A model generated the notes under the pieces. The model saw only the letters and a list, made by a program, of their open reading frames with translations, did not search any database and was not told the DNA's origin. Shown here one piece after another: positions 38,242 to 46,666 of a stretch of DNA of 64,000 bases; positions within the stretch are counted from its first letter, which is position 1; each line of letters starts with the position of its first letter. The position numbers and the translations under genes were made by a program. Source of the stretch: Woronichinia naegeliana WA131 (GTDB lineage: Bacteria > Cyanobacteriota > Cyanobacteriia > Cyanobacteriales > Microcystaceae). The stretch covers positions 2,232,001-2,296,000 of the forward strand of contig CP073041.1 in NCBI GenBank assembly GCA_025370055.1, read 5' to 3'.

Positions 38242-39600
38242 TTATTGATGATTATTGACTAAGTTTGTGACATATTCTGTAAACAAAGGACACAAATAAA
38301 ATAGGGTCTTGTTTTCTTTTTTTCGGTTAACTAAAGAACGTTTCTGTAAAGATTGCAAAGCGTTAATCAGTTCTGTTGATGGCAGATCGAGACTTTCTTT
38401 CAAGTCTTCTCTTGATGTGGGTTTTCCTAGCTTACTCAAGACTAAAACCATTTCTTTTTCTACCTTCGATAACCGCTCAAACAAAAGTTTAAACTGCGAT
38501 CGCATCCTATTGGAGAGAATTAGAGCTTCTTCTGCCAAAAAGTCGGCAACACTATCATCAAAAAAGTCTTTGATTAAGGTGGCAATCTCCTGTAAATACT
38601 GAGGATTCCCCCGATATAAATCTATTAAGCTTGACCAACTATCTTGATCTTTTAGTTGTCTATATTCTAAAATTTCTGTGCTATCTAGTCCTGATAATTC
38701 TAGCATTTTTATGTGATACAGTTCTTCATCTAGGCAGTGCATTTCGGGACATTGTTCTTGGCTAATTAAAATAACGCTGCTCTGATGTTGGCTTTCTGTA
38801 AGGGTTTTAAACCAGTTTTGATAGTCAAGGTATTGAGTTTGATATTGTCCCGCTAATTCACCACTAATGAATAAGTTTTGTAGGTCATCTAAAATGATTA
38901 GGGATTTTTTCTCGGTTAATAGTGCCGAAACTTGTTTGAGTTTACCACTAATGTTATCTTGAGGTTCCTGTTGGCAAGTCGTCAATATTTCATCAAATAA
39001 AGATTCTAAGGGTTTGGGAAATTTGAGATTTTTCCAAATAATAATTTCAAAGTTTTCGAGGTTTAGATCAACAAATTTTTTAACGAGGGTTGTTTTACCA
39101 ATGCCAAATATACCTAAAACAGAAATTAAGCTAATATTTTGATTAATTATCCAGTTAGAGAGAGTTTCGAGTTCAGTTTTTCTATTATAAAAGTTGATTA
39201 TTGGAGGGGCAAAAGTTAAATCTTGATATATTCTATTTTTTCTAGTTTCTGGGAATTGAGACTTGGCTTTATCAGGATAATTATAAACATTAAAACTATG
39301 ATCATTTGTGCTGTGATTTTGTATAATTACTGGCCAGTCAGTAAATCTTAATCTTTCAAGAGTTGAACGAAAATTAGTTTTTTTAACCTCTTCTCCTAAA
39401 ACTTCCGATAACAATTGCCATAAACCAGCCCCCACATCTCCCACATAATTTTTATTAAAACTGGCCTGTTTTGCCATATCACCATAGGTTTGTTTTTGCC
39501 AGGTTCCCTCAATTACGGCCTTTTGAACGTCGTCCAGGTGTTTACCCGTGTGTTCCAGCACTAACCGATCCATAAATTGTAACACTTCGTTTACATCCAT
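38242..39600 (-). CDS. NB-ARC STAND ATPase with vWA-MoxR-associated N-terminal HTH
   Basis: 452 aa. The N-terminal 90 residues (DVNEVLQFMDRLVLEHTGKHL then DDVQKAVIEGTW) match the vMAP-type HTH seen at the front of cyanobacterial conflict proteins. An NB-ARC NTPase follows: NFYNRKTELETL, Walker A GIFGIGKTTL (about 165-174), Walker B LIILDDLQN, then an RNBS/winged-helix region ending FTEYVTNLVNN. There are no WD40 or TPR sensor repeats, so it is short for a STAND receptor. It faces the small-protein/AAA+ operon across a 250-base divergent region. Confidence 0.82.
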   Translation of the reverse strand: MDVNEVLQFMDRLVLEHTGKHLDDVQKAVIEGTWQKQTYGDMAKQASFNKNYVGDVGAGLWQLLSEVLGEEVKKTNFRSTLERLRFTDWPVIIQNHSTNDHSFNVYNYPDKAKSQFPETRKNRIYQDLTFAPPIINFYNRKTELETLSNWIINQNISLISVLGIFGIGKTTLVKKFVDLNLENFEIIIWKNLKFPKPLESLFDEILTTCQQEPQDNISGKLKQVSALLTEKKSLIILDDLQNLFISGELAGQYQTQYLDYQNWFKTLTESQHQSSVILISQEQCPEMHCLDEELYHIKMLELSGLDSTEILEYRQLKDQDSWSSLIDLYRGNPQYLQEIATLIKDFFDDSVADFLAEEALILSNRMRSQFKLLFERLSKVEKEMVLVLSKLGKPTSREDLKESLDLPSTELINALQSLQKRSLVNRKKENKTLFYLCPLFTEYVTNLVNNHQ

Positions 39601-39848
39601 TAGAACTATGTAGGATAAGGATTTGGCGTATTATAGCTGATTTTGATCCCATTTTTTCTAATCTTTTCTGCTTTTTTCTGAAGTTCACAGTAAATACAAC
39701 TGACGTAAAAATCTGTTTTTTACTAGTTCCCAAACCTCTATAGTTTTTGCTAAGGTACAGAAAATCTAATAAAACCAGTAAGAGCATTCGCTATCTATGC
39801 GATCTATTTAGTTTAGAATTTGGAACTTAATCCGTTAAAGGTATTGTT
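39601..39848. promoter_or_regulatory. Divergent intergenic region between STAND gene and AAA+ operon
   Basis: 248 bases without a credible gene; AT-rich. It must hold both promoters. No confident -35/-10 pair or operator could be picked by eye. Confidence 0.35.
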
Positions 39849-39917
39849 ATGCCAAAGTTTGTTTTAGATAGTTACGCGCTTGATGCTAAAAAATCAATGC
39901 AAGCTAAAGCGAGTTAA
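39849..39917 (+). CDS. 22-residue leader-like peptide
   Basis: ATG to TAA encodes MPKFVLDSYALDAKKSMQAK plus two residues. It ends two bases before the ATG of the next gene, so it may couple translation or be a real small product. Too short to judge by composition. Confidence 0.35.
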   Translation: MPKFVLDSYALDAKKSMQAKAS

Positions 39918-39919
39918 GC

Positions 39920-40342
39920 ATGTGGGACTTAGTATTCCAGGCTGCTGCTGCCCTTCTAGTAGGTGCAGCCGTTGGTTATGGTGTGGCAGCGATTATTGAT
40001 GCTCTATCAAAAGCTTTTGCTGAACTATGGAAAAACATGGTCGCAGAAGCCAAAGCAATCTTTGGTTACATCAGTGAAGCTACGCAGCACTATCTAGCCT
40101 TAATAGCTCAATTTCTAGACACTAATTGGTCAGATATTGGAGCCTATTTACGCGCGGAGTTGGGTTACTCCTCTGATTGGCTAGTGGCAGTTTTTCAACA
40201 GGGTCAAGAAGTTTTTCTTGCCTTTGCAAACCCTCAAACTTATCAAGAGCAATCCCGAACAATTTCTGTGGGAATTGCCGAGGATCAAGCTCAATTACCT
40301 GGTGAACAAAATCCGATTATAACCCGATTAAAACTAGCTTAA
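39920..40342 (+). CDS. Small membrane protein, divergent member of the local paralogue family
   Basis: 140 aa. The N-terminal hydrophobic helix (LVFQAAAALLVGAAVGYGVAA) is followed by an amphipathic helical stretch. The C-terminal half shows the faint pattern of its neighbours: W-x-DIGAYLRAELG, then WLVAVFQQGQE, then a polar segment ending NPIITRLKLA where the others end in SEAKRLKL. No known family recognised. First full-size gene of the AAA+ operon. Confidence 0.6.
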   Translation: MWDLVFQAAAALLVGAAVGYGVAAIIDALSKAFAELWKNMVAEAKAIFGYISEATQHYLALIAQFLDTNWSDIGAYLRAELGYSSDWLVAVFQQGQEVFLAFANPQTYQEQSRTISVGIAEDQAQLPGEQNPIITRLKLA

Positions 40343-40373
40343 AATTTTATCTATAAAACGTAAGGAGAATTAC

Positions 40374-40715
40374 ATGGGCTTTTTCTCATGGTTAGGAAGT
40401 TTAGTTGATCAACTTTTAGAGTGGCTTGGTCAGATATTTGCTGCCTTTATTAATGCACTAGTTAATCTACTACAGTTAATCTGGGAAACGGCAGTTGCGA
40501 CTGTTTTAATCGCGGCTTTTGGTTTGGTTTCCATCCTATATGTTATGTTTTATGCAGGTGCAGTTTTGGGTGAAACCATTATGGAGATTTGGGATCCAGC
40601 CTCCTATACAACAAAACCATCCCAGGTATTTGCTTTAGAACAAGCCCCTCAAGATTCACCACTACCGACCAATCGTTCGGAAGCTAAACGATTAAAGTTA
40701 CAAAACTGGTCTTAA
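40374..40715 (+). CDS. Small membrane protein with MEIWDP-TKPSQVF domain
   Basis: 113 aa. Residues 5-68 are strongly hydrophobic (FFSWLGSLVDQLLEWLGQIF, then VATVLIAAFGLVSILYVMFY). The C-terminal 40 residues carry IMEIWDPASYTTKPSQVFAL and NRSEAKRLKLQNWS, shared with the product at 41392 nearly word for word. AAGGAG precedes the ATG. Function unknown. Confidence 0.72.
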   Translation: MGFFSWLGSLVDQLLEWLGQIFAAFINALVNLLQLIWETAVATVLIAAFGLVSILYVMFYAGAVLGETIMEIWDPASYTTKPSQVFALEQAPQDSPLPTNRSEAKRLKLQNWS

Positions 40716-40740
40716 TTTAATTTAATGAGGACTTAAATCC

Positions 40741-41373
40741 ATGTCAGACTCTTCCAATAATAAAAACGTTTTCTTGAGAATTGGTTTTGAATCTTCATCG
40801 GATCAGGGAACATTAAAAAAAATTGAATTGTTTGGTGTGCCTGGCAAATCATCAGCAAATAATCAGCTTGCCATCAGTCCAAATATACGAAGTTTTTTTG
40901 ATGACTTAATTGCCAGAGTTATTTTTCGGAAAGCTTGTCTTGTTCGCGAGTGTGATTTTCAATCTCTTAAAATTTGGCTCTATGATACACAAACAAAAAA
41001 TCGAGATAGAGGCTATCAGATTCCTTCCTTAGATGAACACGATTTAGAAATTGCTTCTAATGTATCATCTTCTAAATTAGAAAAAATTTATGTGCTAGAT
41101 AATCAACTGACGGAAAAAGAGTATGAACAATGGGCAAAAATTGCAAACGACATATTTTTACCTTTGTTTCTCAAATTTAGCTCACCACCCGAAATGCCAA
41201 CAGAATTAGCCAATCATCCGTTGGTTAAGTTGATAGAGTCAAGTCCCTTAGTTCAATTAATAGAGTCTAGTCCTTTTGGTAGAGCATTCGGAACAGTTGG
41301 CCAAACTTTAAATCCCTATAGTGAAATGAAGCAAAAGCTATTTTTTAATGCACTAATTATCCAAATTGATTAA
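40741..41373 (+). CDS. Protein of unknown function in AAA+ operon
   Basis: 210 aa, apparently soluble. Starts as a beta strand (VFLRIGFESSSDQG) and has an internal near-repeat, LVKLIESSP followed by LVQLIESSP (about 162-180), before a final hydrophobic strand FFNALIIQID. No family recognised. GAGGAC lies upstream of the ATG. Sits between paralogues of the MEIWDP family and is not itself a member. Confidence 0.65.
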   Translation: MSDSSNNKNVFLRIGFESSSDQGTLKKIELFGVPGKSSANNQLAISPNIRSFFDDLIARVIFRKACLVRECDFQSLKIWLYDTQTKNRDRGYQIPSLDEHDLEIASNVSSSKLEKIYVLDNQLTEKEYEQWAKIANDIFLPLFLKFSSPPEMPTELANHPLVKLIESSPLVQLIESSPFGRAFGTVGQTLNPYSEMKQKLFFNALIIQID

Positions 41374-41391
41374 AATAGCATTTTAAAATTT

Positions 41392-41829
41392 ATGCGAAAA
41401 ACCAACAATCAATCAACAAGACAATCTCACAACATAATTGATTGTATTAGTCAGTTTATACAGAACTTATTCTCCCAGAGTAATAAAAATTATTCCACCT
41501 CTCCAGAGAACCAAACAGACAGTCTGACGGAAATTCCCGCGTTCCTACGAACTGCTCTTATAACAATATGGGATAGCAATATTGCCCCTATTTTGACTAC
41601 TGAATTTGGTTCAGAAACTGAAGTTTTATACGTCATCTTTTATCAAGGTGATAATGAGTCTGGAGCTATTATGGAGATTTGGGATCCTAATTATGTTGAG
41701 ACAAAACCTTCTCAGGTCTTTGCACTTGAGTGTGGTATTTCTGAAAATACAGAAACTCTTGCTAAAAATCGTTCAGAAGCTAAACGTCTTAAACTACAAA
41801 ACTGGTCTTCATTTTCAACTTCAAGCTAA
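41392..41829 (+). CDS. Soluble MEIWDP-TKPSQVF domain protein
   Basis: 145 aa. A polar N-terminal 50 residues (Asn/Gln/Ser-rich) precede the shared domain: ITIWDSNIAPILTTEFG, LYVIFYQGDNES, IMEIWDPNYVETKPSQVFAL, NRSEAKRLKLQNWS. No membrane segment, unlike the copy at 40374. Weak ribosome-binding site; may depend on coupling from the gene 18 bases upstream. Confidence 0.7.
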   Translation: MRKTNNQSTRQSHNIIDCISQFIQNLFSQSNKNYSTSPENQTDSLTEIPAFLRTALITIWDSNIAPILTTEFGSETEVLYVIFYQGDNESGAIMEIWDPNYVETKPSQVFALECGISENTETLAKNRSEAKRLKLQNWSSFSTSS

Positions 41830-41851
41830 AAAAGTATAAGGAGTTTAAACA

Positions 41852-42274
41852 ATGCCACGAGTTGATCCAATTCCCCCCAAACGTGATAGCGTACCAAATT
41901 TTCAAGATAGTGCGGATAATGATGCCGCCCATACCAGTAAACGGCGAGGTTTTGTCCGTTTTAGTGAAATTGTTAGAAGACAACAGAGAAATTCTAAGGC
42001 GTTTCCCGAATTTATCTTAGAAAAATTGGAGCCAATTTGGGAAGAAGAAATTGAACCCGTTTTAATTTCAGAATTTGGTCGTCGTAGTACCTTGTATATT
42101 ATCTTTTTTCTTAAACAAGAACAGAATCAGGTTGTGATGGAAATTTGGGATCCTAACTATGTTGAGACCAAGCCTTCTCAAGTTTTTAGAATTGATAATG
42201 TACCCAAATCTATTACTAACTATCTCCCTGTAAGTCGCTCACAGGCAGAAATAGGAATTTTAACAGATTGGTAA
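41852..42274 (+). CDS. Soluble MEIWDP-TKPSQVF domain protein, third copy
   Basis: 140 aa. A basic N-terminus (SKRRGFVRFSEIVRRQQRNS) is followed by PIWEEEIEPVLISEFG, LYIIFFLKQEQN, VMEIWDPNYVETKPSQVF and a diverged tail (SRSQAEIGILTDW). AAGGAG precedes the ATG. The three basic/hydrophobic/polar N-termini on one shared C-terminal domain suggest different sites of action for a common partner. Confidence 0.7.
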   Translation: MPRVDPIPPKRDSVPNFQDSADNDAAHTSKRRGFVRFSEIVRRQQRNSKAFPEFILEKLEPIWEEEIEPVLISEFGRRSTLYIIFFLKQEQNQVVMEIWDPNYVETKPSQVFRIDNVPKSITNYLPVSRSQAEIGILTDW

Positions 42275-42300
42275 GCTTAACTAAAAAAAGAGGTAAAACT

Positions 42301-43332
42301 ATGCCCAGACTAGACGATTTTCTTCGAGCTGCGGGTGAAACCGTTAAAGTTGATGATGAAAAAGAGAATTCTAAATCAACTGCTGATGATCCTGAAAATG
42401 CTCAAAATAAAGATGAAGATTCTCAATCTAATATTGATTTTGATTTTTATCTAAGAGAGGGAAAATATACATTAGATGATGTCATTTTGCCAGATCAAAC
42501 CAAACGTCAAGTTGATTTAATCTTGGCAGAAATGGAGTATCAGGAATTGATCTATCAAGAGTGGGGCATGGCAGACAAACACAAATTAGATAAATCTCTA
42601 TCTATTAATTTTTCTGGCCCACCAGGAACGGGAAAAACTTTGACGGCGGAGGCTCTTGCTCTGTCCCTAAATCTTAAAATTCTTGATGTTCCTTATGAGC
42701 AACTAGAATCTAAATATGTTGGAGAAACGCCTAAAAATATTCAGAGAGCTTTTGAATTTGCCACACAAAATAATGCGGTTTTGTTTTTTGATGAAGCTGA
42801 TTCTTTCTTAGGCAAACGATTAGAAAATGTTACTCAAGCAACAGATACAGCCGTTAACTTGACTCGCAGTGTGATGATTAAGCAATTGTCAATATATGCA
42901 GGAATTGTTGTTTTTGCTACTAATTTAGTTCGTAACTATGATCCTGCTTTTGTTAGCCGAATACGCTGGAAAGTGCAGTTCGACTTACCGAATGAAGAAG
43001 CAAGGCAGAAAATTTGGCAAGTGCAAATTCCAAGCCAACTTCCTTTGGATAGTTCTGTTAATTTCACTGAATTGGCTAAAGAATTTGATGAAATTTCAGG
43101 CAGAGATATTAAAAATGCTGTTTTTCAAGGTGTAGTTGCTGCGGCTAGAGAGGATAAATTAAAAGCAGAAAAATGTGTTACTCAAACTCACTTTAGCGAG
43201 GCAATTACCGAAATTATCAAAGCCAATAAAGCCTCTTTAAAACCGCAATTAACTTTGACTCCTGTTGAAGGTGATATTCCTTTACCTGATGCTCCTAGTA
43301 GTTTAACCGATTCTGAAATATCTGAACAATAG
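42301..43332 (+). CDS. AAA+ ATPase (classical clade) closing the small-protein operon
   Basis: 343 aa. After a 50-residue acidic, disordered-looking N-terminus come Walker A GPPGTGKT (106-113), pore-loop-like YVGE (about 139-142), Walker B LFFDEAD (about 161-167), sensor 1 ATN (206-208) and the arginine-finger region SRIRWKVQF (R220/R222). The lid ends in SGRDIKNAVF (sensor 2-like). The pattern is that of FtsH/Cdc48-type AAA proteins, but with no protease domain and a single ATPase ring. GAGGTAAAAC precedes the ATG; a longer in-frame start at 42268 overlaps the previous gene. Confidence 0.85.
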   Translation: MPRLDDFLRAAGETVKVDDEKENSKSTADDPENAQNKDEDSQSNIDFDFYLREGKYTLDDVILPDQTKRQVDLILAEMEYQELIYQEWGMADKHKLDKSLSINFSGPPGTGKTLTAEALALSLNLKILDVPYEQLESKYVGETPKNIQRAFEFATQNNAVLFFDEADSFLGKRLENVTQATDTAVNLTRSVMIKQLSIYAGIVVFATNLVRNYDPAFVSRIRWKVQFDLPNEEARQKIWQVQIPSQLPLDSSVNFTELAKEFDEISGRDIKNAVFQGVVAAAREDKLKAEKCVTQTHFSEAITEIIKANKASLKPQLTLTPVEGDIPLPDAPSSLTDSEISEQ

Positions 43333-43375
43333 TGCGATCGTCTAAAATCAGTGCGATCGCCGCTCACCTGAATTT

Positions 43376-43480
43376 GGTTAACGAAAGGAAACCCAACATT
43401 TCCACACAAACAATATGCCCTGCCACAATTAATTAATACCATGATCATTTAATTTGTTAAGTTGTGTTCCTTAACCCGAC
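43376..43480. repeat. Interspersed ~105-bp repeat, copy 1
   Basis: Shared words: TTCCACACAAACAATAT, AATTAATTAA.ACCAT.ATCATTTAATTTGTT and a GTTCCTTAACCC end. Also found at 44961-45046 and 46561-46666, always between TA modules. Confidence 0.7.
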
Positions 43481-43550
43481 TTACCGTTATTTATGGTGCG
43501 ATCAGCGATTACTGTGGCTTAAACTTGTTTATTTTTAGCTTTGATTCTGA

Positions 43551-43793
43551 TCATTTTGGTACATCAACTAAAATCTTCTCACGCTTCGGAGGAATAGGGA
43601 TAGAAAGACCTTGAGAAAGATAGTATTCTTTGGTTAATTCCCAGGCAGTTTTCAACTCCTCCAAAGCCTCTTGAGGCGTATCACCAAAGGCAGAAATATT
43701 AGGCATCTCTTGAAAATATGCCAACCAATCCTCTTGCTCATCCATGTATAAACTAATGGTAAAATTATCAAAATTATAGTTTGTTAAAGACAT
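43551..43793 (-). CDS. HicB-family antitoxin
   Basis: 80 aa. FTISLYMDEQEDWLAYFQEMPNISAFGDTPQEALEELKTAW is a typical HicB domain. It overlaps the upstream hicA stop by one base; here hicA comes first, the reverse of the copies near 4-5 kb. Confidence 0.8.
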   Translation of the reverse strand: MSLTNYNFDNFTISLYMDEQEDWLAYFQEMPNISAFGDTPQEALEELKTAWELTKEYYLSQGLSIPIPPKREKILVDVPK

Positions 43794-44029
43794 TAGCCTT
43801 TTTCCTCCTGATAAATAAAAAATTGTTGAATTTGATAAGGTTTCGCTTTACCATCTTTACGCGGCTGAATTGGTAATATTTGCCCTTTTGGGGAAATCCA
43901 TAAACGATGACTTCCCTTTTGTCGTTCTAATGTCCAATTACTTTGACGTAGAAGTGTTTCAAACTCATCAAAACTTAAATTTTGAGGGCTTTCTTTTGCT
44001 TTTTGCCAAAGTTTATTTCTTTTTGTCAT
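43793..44029 (-). CDS. HicA-family toxin
   Basis: 78 aa. FDEFETLLRQSNWTLERQKGSHRLWISPKG contains the catalytic His in GSHRLW. Unrelated in detail to the hicA copies near 4-5 kb. Confidence 0.8.
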   Translation of the reverse strand: MTKRNKLWQKAKESPQNLSFDEFETLLRQSNWTLERQKGSHRLWISPKGQILPIQPRKDGKAKPYQIQQFFIYQEEKG

Positions 44030-44208
44030 CTCTAAAATAAAACCGTAATGCGATCGCTGCTTTTGTCAGGTACATTACTTAACGCGCCTTTTTACTTTTA
44101 ATTATAATGCGTTACTCCACATTAACACATTCTACCGCTTGTAGTGCGATCGCATTTTAGCATTTGAAGGGCGATCGCAAAATCAAGTTAACAATTTAGA
44201 TGTTAACG

Positions 44209-44631
44209 CTATGAAGTCCGCAAAAATAAACCTAACGTTAAAATTTGTGTACCATGATAAAACTTTAAAGATAATAAATGATTGTCAAGAGAAACTAAAT
44301 AATCAGCCTTTGCCTCATAGGCGGCTGCCAGAAACATATTATCATCAGGATCTATATTATCTAAAATAGTCGCCTCATAAACCCCTTCAATTTGGATCGC
44401 TAAGGTTTCAATAATTGTCACTAAATTCTCTACCAATTCTAACCTAACTCCTTTTCGCAAAAGAACAATAACTAATTCCTCTTGTAGTTGAGGAGAAATA
44501 ACCAAAGTAAAGTCGCCCTGTTGCCATTTCTGTAAAATTTTATTAGGTGCAGATTCAGCATTTGTACTGAGGATAGCCGCAGTAAAAACAGAAGAATCTA
44601 AAACAACTTTTAGCATTGAGCTAGGTTCCAT
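44209..44631 (-). CDS. PIN-domain toxin (COG1569-like)
   Basis: 140 aa. Acidic residues of the PIN site: VVLDSSVFTAAIL, QLQEELVIVL, DPDDNMFLAAA, LVSLDNHLL, all present. The start shares TAATG with the antitoxin stop. Expected to be an RNase. Confidence 0.82.
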   Translation of the reverse strand: MEPSSMLKVVLDSSVFTAAILSTNAESAPNKILQKWQQGDFTLVISPQLQEELVIVLLRKGVRLELVENLVTIIETLAIQIEGVYEATILDNIDPDDNMFLAAAYEAKADYLVSLDNHLLSLKFYHGTQILTLGLFLRTS

Positions 44632-44909
44632 TAATTTCCTGATATTTCTGAATGTCTTTCATACTCTTCAGCAATAGTATCTTTCATTTGATTAAAATCA
44701 TCCCATAACTGCGATGCTGGTTTCTGAGGATTAGCTAATGCCCGCTGTCTAGCCCCATCTAGAATCTCCCTCGCTTGTGTAACTTCTATAAGCGTTGGTT
44801 TGTCAGATAAATCTTGTTGAATGAGATCTAAAAACTGTAAAACATCTTCTTGCTTTTCGACAGAAAGATTACGGAACCTGTTAATCACCACTTGCTCAAG
44901 ATTAGTCAT
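44631..44909 (-). CDS. Antitoxin of the PIN toxin
   Basis: 92 aa, helical, acidic; LSVEKQEDVLQFLDLIQQDL then QLWDDFNQMKDTIAEEYERH. Its position directly upstream and its overlap with the PIN gene support the role. Confidence 0.6.
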   Translation of the reverse strand: MTNLEQVVINRFRNLSVEKQEDVLQFLDLIQQDLSDKPTLIEVTQAREILDGARQRALANPQKPASQLWDDFNQMKDTIAEEYERHSEISGN

Positions 44910-44960
44910 TATCTATTAATCCTCAGTCTAATTTTCAGATTTATTAATATTATATTATAT

Positions 44961-45046
44961 ACAACTCCACACAAGCAATATTTCCTTCCAAAATTAATTA
45001 ACACCATTATCATTTAATTTGTCGGGTTGCGTTCCTTAAACCAAGC
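44961..45046. repeat. Interspersed ~105-bp repeat, copy 2
   Basis: Same words as at 43376 (CCACACAAGCAATATT, AATTAATTAACACCATTATC, GTTGCGTTCCTTAAACC). Confidence 0.7.
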
Positions 45047-45059
45047 AACAATTACTAAT

Positions 45060-45455
45060 TTATAAATCAGGCTTTTTCACAGTTGAACTAGATAAATCTT
45101 GAGACTTTTTAATAAATTTCTCATCAAAAGTATAAAACTCTAAACAATGATGACTAGACGCTAAATGAAAAGCATCAGCAAAATAAAGTCCATTTTCATA
45201 TCATTCAATAACTTGTAACATTAATCTTTCATTAGTCAAATCCATATTCGGTAAACCAAAAACTTTTCTAAAAGCCTGACAAATTTCAACAGACTTAAAC
45301 TTATAGGCAAATCGCAATACCCATTCAGTTTCTAAAATTACTGTGTCAGCAATAAAAATATTCTGATTCTGGAATACTTTTAAACTTTTTTGATATTGCT
45401 CATCATCATCACTTGTCATTAATCTAACAAGAATATTTGTATTGATAGCAATCAT
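45060..45455 (-). pseudogene. PIN-domain toxin with nonsense codon
   Basis: Reading from 45455: AINTNILVRLMT, where family members have D in AIDTNIL, so the first catalytic Asp is Asn. After LQVIE an in-frame TGA (45201-45203) interrupts, then the same frame continues with YENGLYFADAFHLASSHHC to 45060. TGA is one base from the Trp (TGG) usual at this place. Two independent lesions make an active toxin unlikely. Confidence 0.85.
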
Positions 45456-45703
45456 TGATGACCTAATTCTTGTATCCCTTGAGCAATTGCTTGATCCATT
45501 TCTTCAATAGTTTTTACCTTCCCTTGATAGTTTAAACAACCCGCAAGTTCATCTAATCTAGTTTCCGAGAAAAGTTTTTTAGGCTTTACTAAAACTCCAT
45601 CCCCTATATTAATTAGGATTAATTCTTGACCCTCTTCCCACTGCTCTCGTAACGACTGAGGAACAGTCACTTGACCCTGACTAGATAGTTTTGTAGTTTC
45701 CAT
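45452..45703 (-). CDS. AbrB/SpoVT-type antitoxin
   Basis: 83 aa. The swapped-hairpin N-terminus TTKLSSQGQVTVPQSLREQW is typical, followed by an acidic toxin-binding tail. Overlaps the broken PIN gene by four bases. Confidence 0.85.
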   Translation of the reverse strand: METTKLSSQGQVTVPQSLREQWEEGQELILINIGDGVLVKPKKLFSETRLDELAGCLNYQGKVKTIEEMDQAIAQGIQELGHQ

Positions 45704-45844
45704 TACCAGAATCTTAAAAAAGTTTTTCTATTTGAGTCTAACATAAAATGAGCAGTGCGATCGCATTTTAGCATTTGAAGTAATTAGCGCGATCGCCGTT
45801 TCCATCGTTGATCAACAAATAAAATATAACTTAATTTTAAATTT

Positions 45845-46177
45845 TCATAAAAACTCAACATTTTTATAGATGTAATCAGGTTCTAAACATTCCCAAATCA
45901 AGACTAAATTGCTGATAATTTTTCCAATAGACTGACGTTGATGCGAATAAATAATACCACAATGTTCTAATTCCATTGCAGACAAAACCAGAAAATCATC
46001 ATCAAAGGTGAAAATGACTCTCCCTTGCGATAAAGCATAAGCTAATTGCTCCTCATCAGAAGCCCCAATTAATCCCTCATCTGGAGAAGTTGTAACATCA
46101 ATCCCTCGCATCCTTAAACCTTGGGCGATCGCATTAGAAACACTTTCATCAAGATGAAACTTAAGCTTATTTGTCAT
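45845..46177 (-). CDS. DUF5615-family PIN-like protein (putative toxin)
   Basis: 110 aa. FHLDESVSNAIAQGLRMRGIDV, ASDEEQLAYAL and FTFDDDFLVL give the family's acidic positions. It overlaps the DUF433 gene by one base (TAATG). Same module type as at 4214-4890 but divergent in sequence. Confidence 0.82.
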   Translation of the reverse strand: MTNKLKFHLDESVSNAIAQGLRMRGIDVTTSPDEGLIGASDEEQLAYALSQGRVIFTFDDDFLVLSAMELEHCGIIYSHQRQSIGKIISNLVLIWECLEPDYIYKNVEFL

Positions 46178-46485
46178 TATTTCCCCTTTAAAATTTTTTC
46201 AACCAAGGAAGGTTTATCCCCTTGTAACTGTTTAGCAAAATTTTCACTGGATTCAATATCTTGACGAATTTCTTCTCGATGATCATGATAATAAGCTAAA
46301 GCCGCATAAATGTCAGCTAAAGTAATAGTTGGATAATTATAAACAATTTCATCGGGAGACATTGCCATTTTTTCATGCCAAATAACAATATCTTGCACTT
46401 TAATACGATGGCCAGTGATGCGAGGTTTTCCCCCACAAATACCAGGCGTGACTTCAATATGTTGTGTAAGAACTAAAGATGACAT
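46177..46485 (-). CDS. DUF433 domain protein (putative antitoxin)
   Basis: 102 aa. ITGHRIKVQDIVIWHEKMAMS then PDEIVYNYPTITLADIYAAL is the canonical DUF433 pattern, including the (R/K)-I-x-V start and the P-x-(I/L)-x-x-x-D-I-x-A-A-L block. Confidence 0.85.
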   Translation of the reverse strand: MSSLVLTQHIEVTPGICGGKPRITGHRIKVQDIVIWHEKMAMSPDEIVYNYPTITLADIYAALAYYHDHREEIRQDIESSENFAKQLQGDKPSLVEKILKGK

Positions 46486-46560
46486 AATACTAATTTAATT
46501 TACTTATACGGATTATAGCATTTTTTCTTGATAAATGGCGATCTCCACTCTCGTCGGTTG

Positions 46561-46666
46561 TTTTGACGTAAGGAAGCCCACCACTTCCACACAAATAATA
46601 TTCCCTTCCAAATTTAATTAACACCATTATCATTTAATTTGTTGGGTTGCGTTCTTTAACCCAAAC
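46561..46666. repeat. Interspersed ~105-bp repeat, copy 3
   Basis: Same family as at 43376 and 44961, with GTTGGGTTGCGTTCTTTAAC near the right end. Confidence 0.7.

Noticed and set aside
37373-39600. Missing fabZ and lpxA after lpxC as loss of the lipid A pathway
   Set aside because: The window only shows they are not adjacent; they can be elsewhere in the genome.
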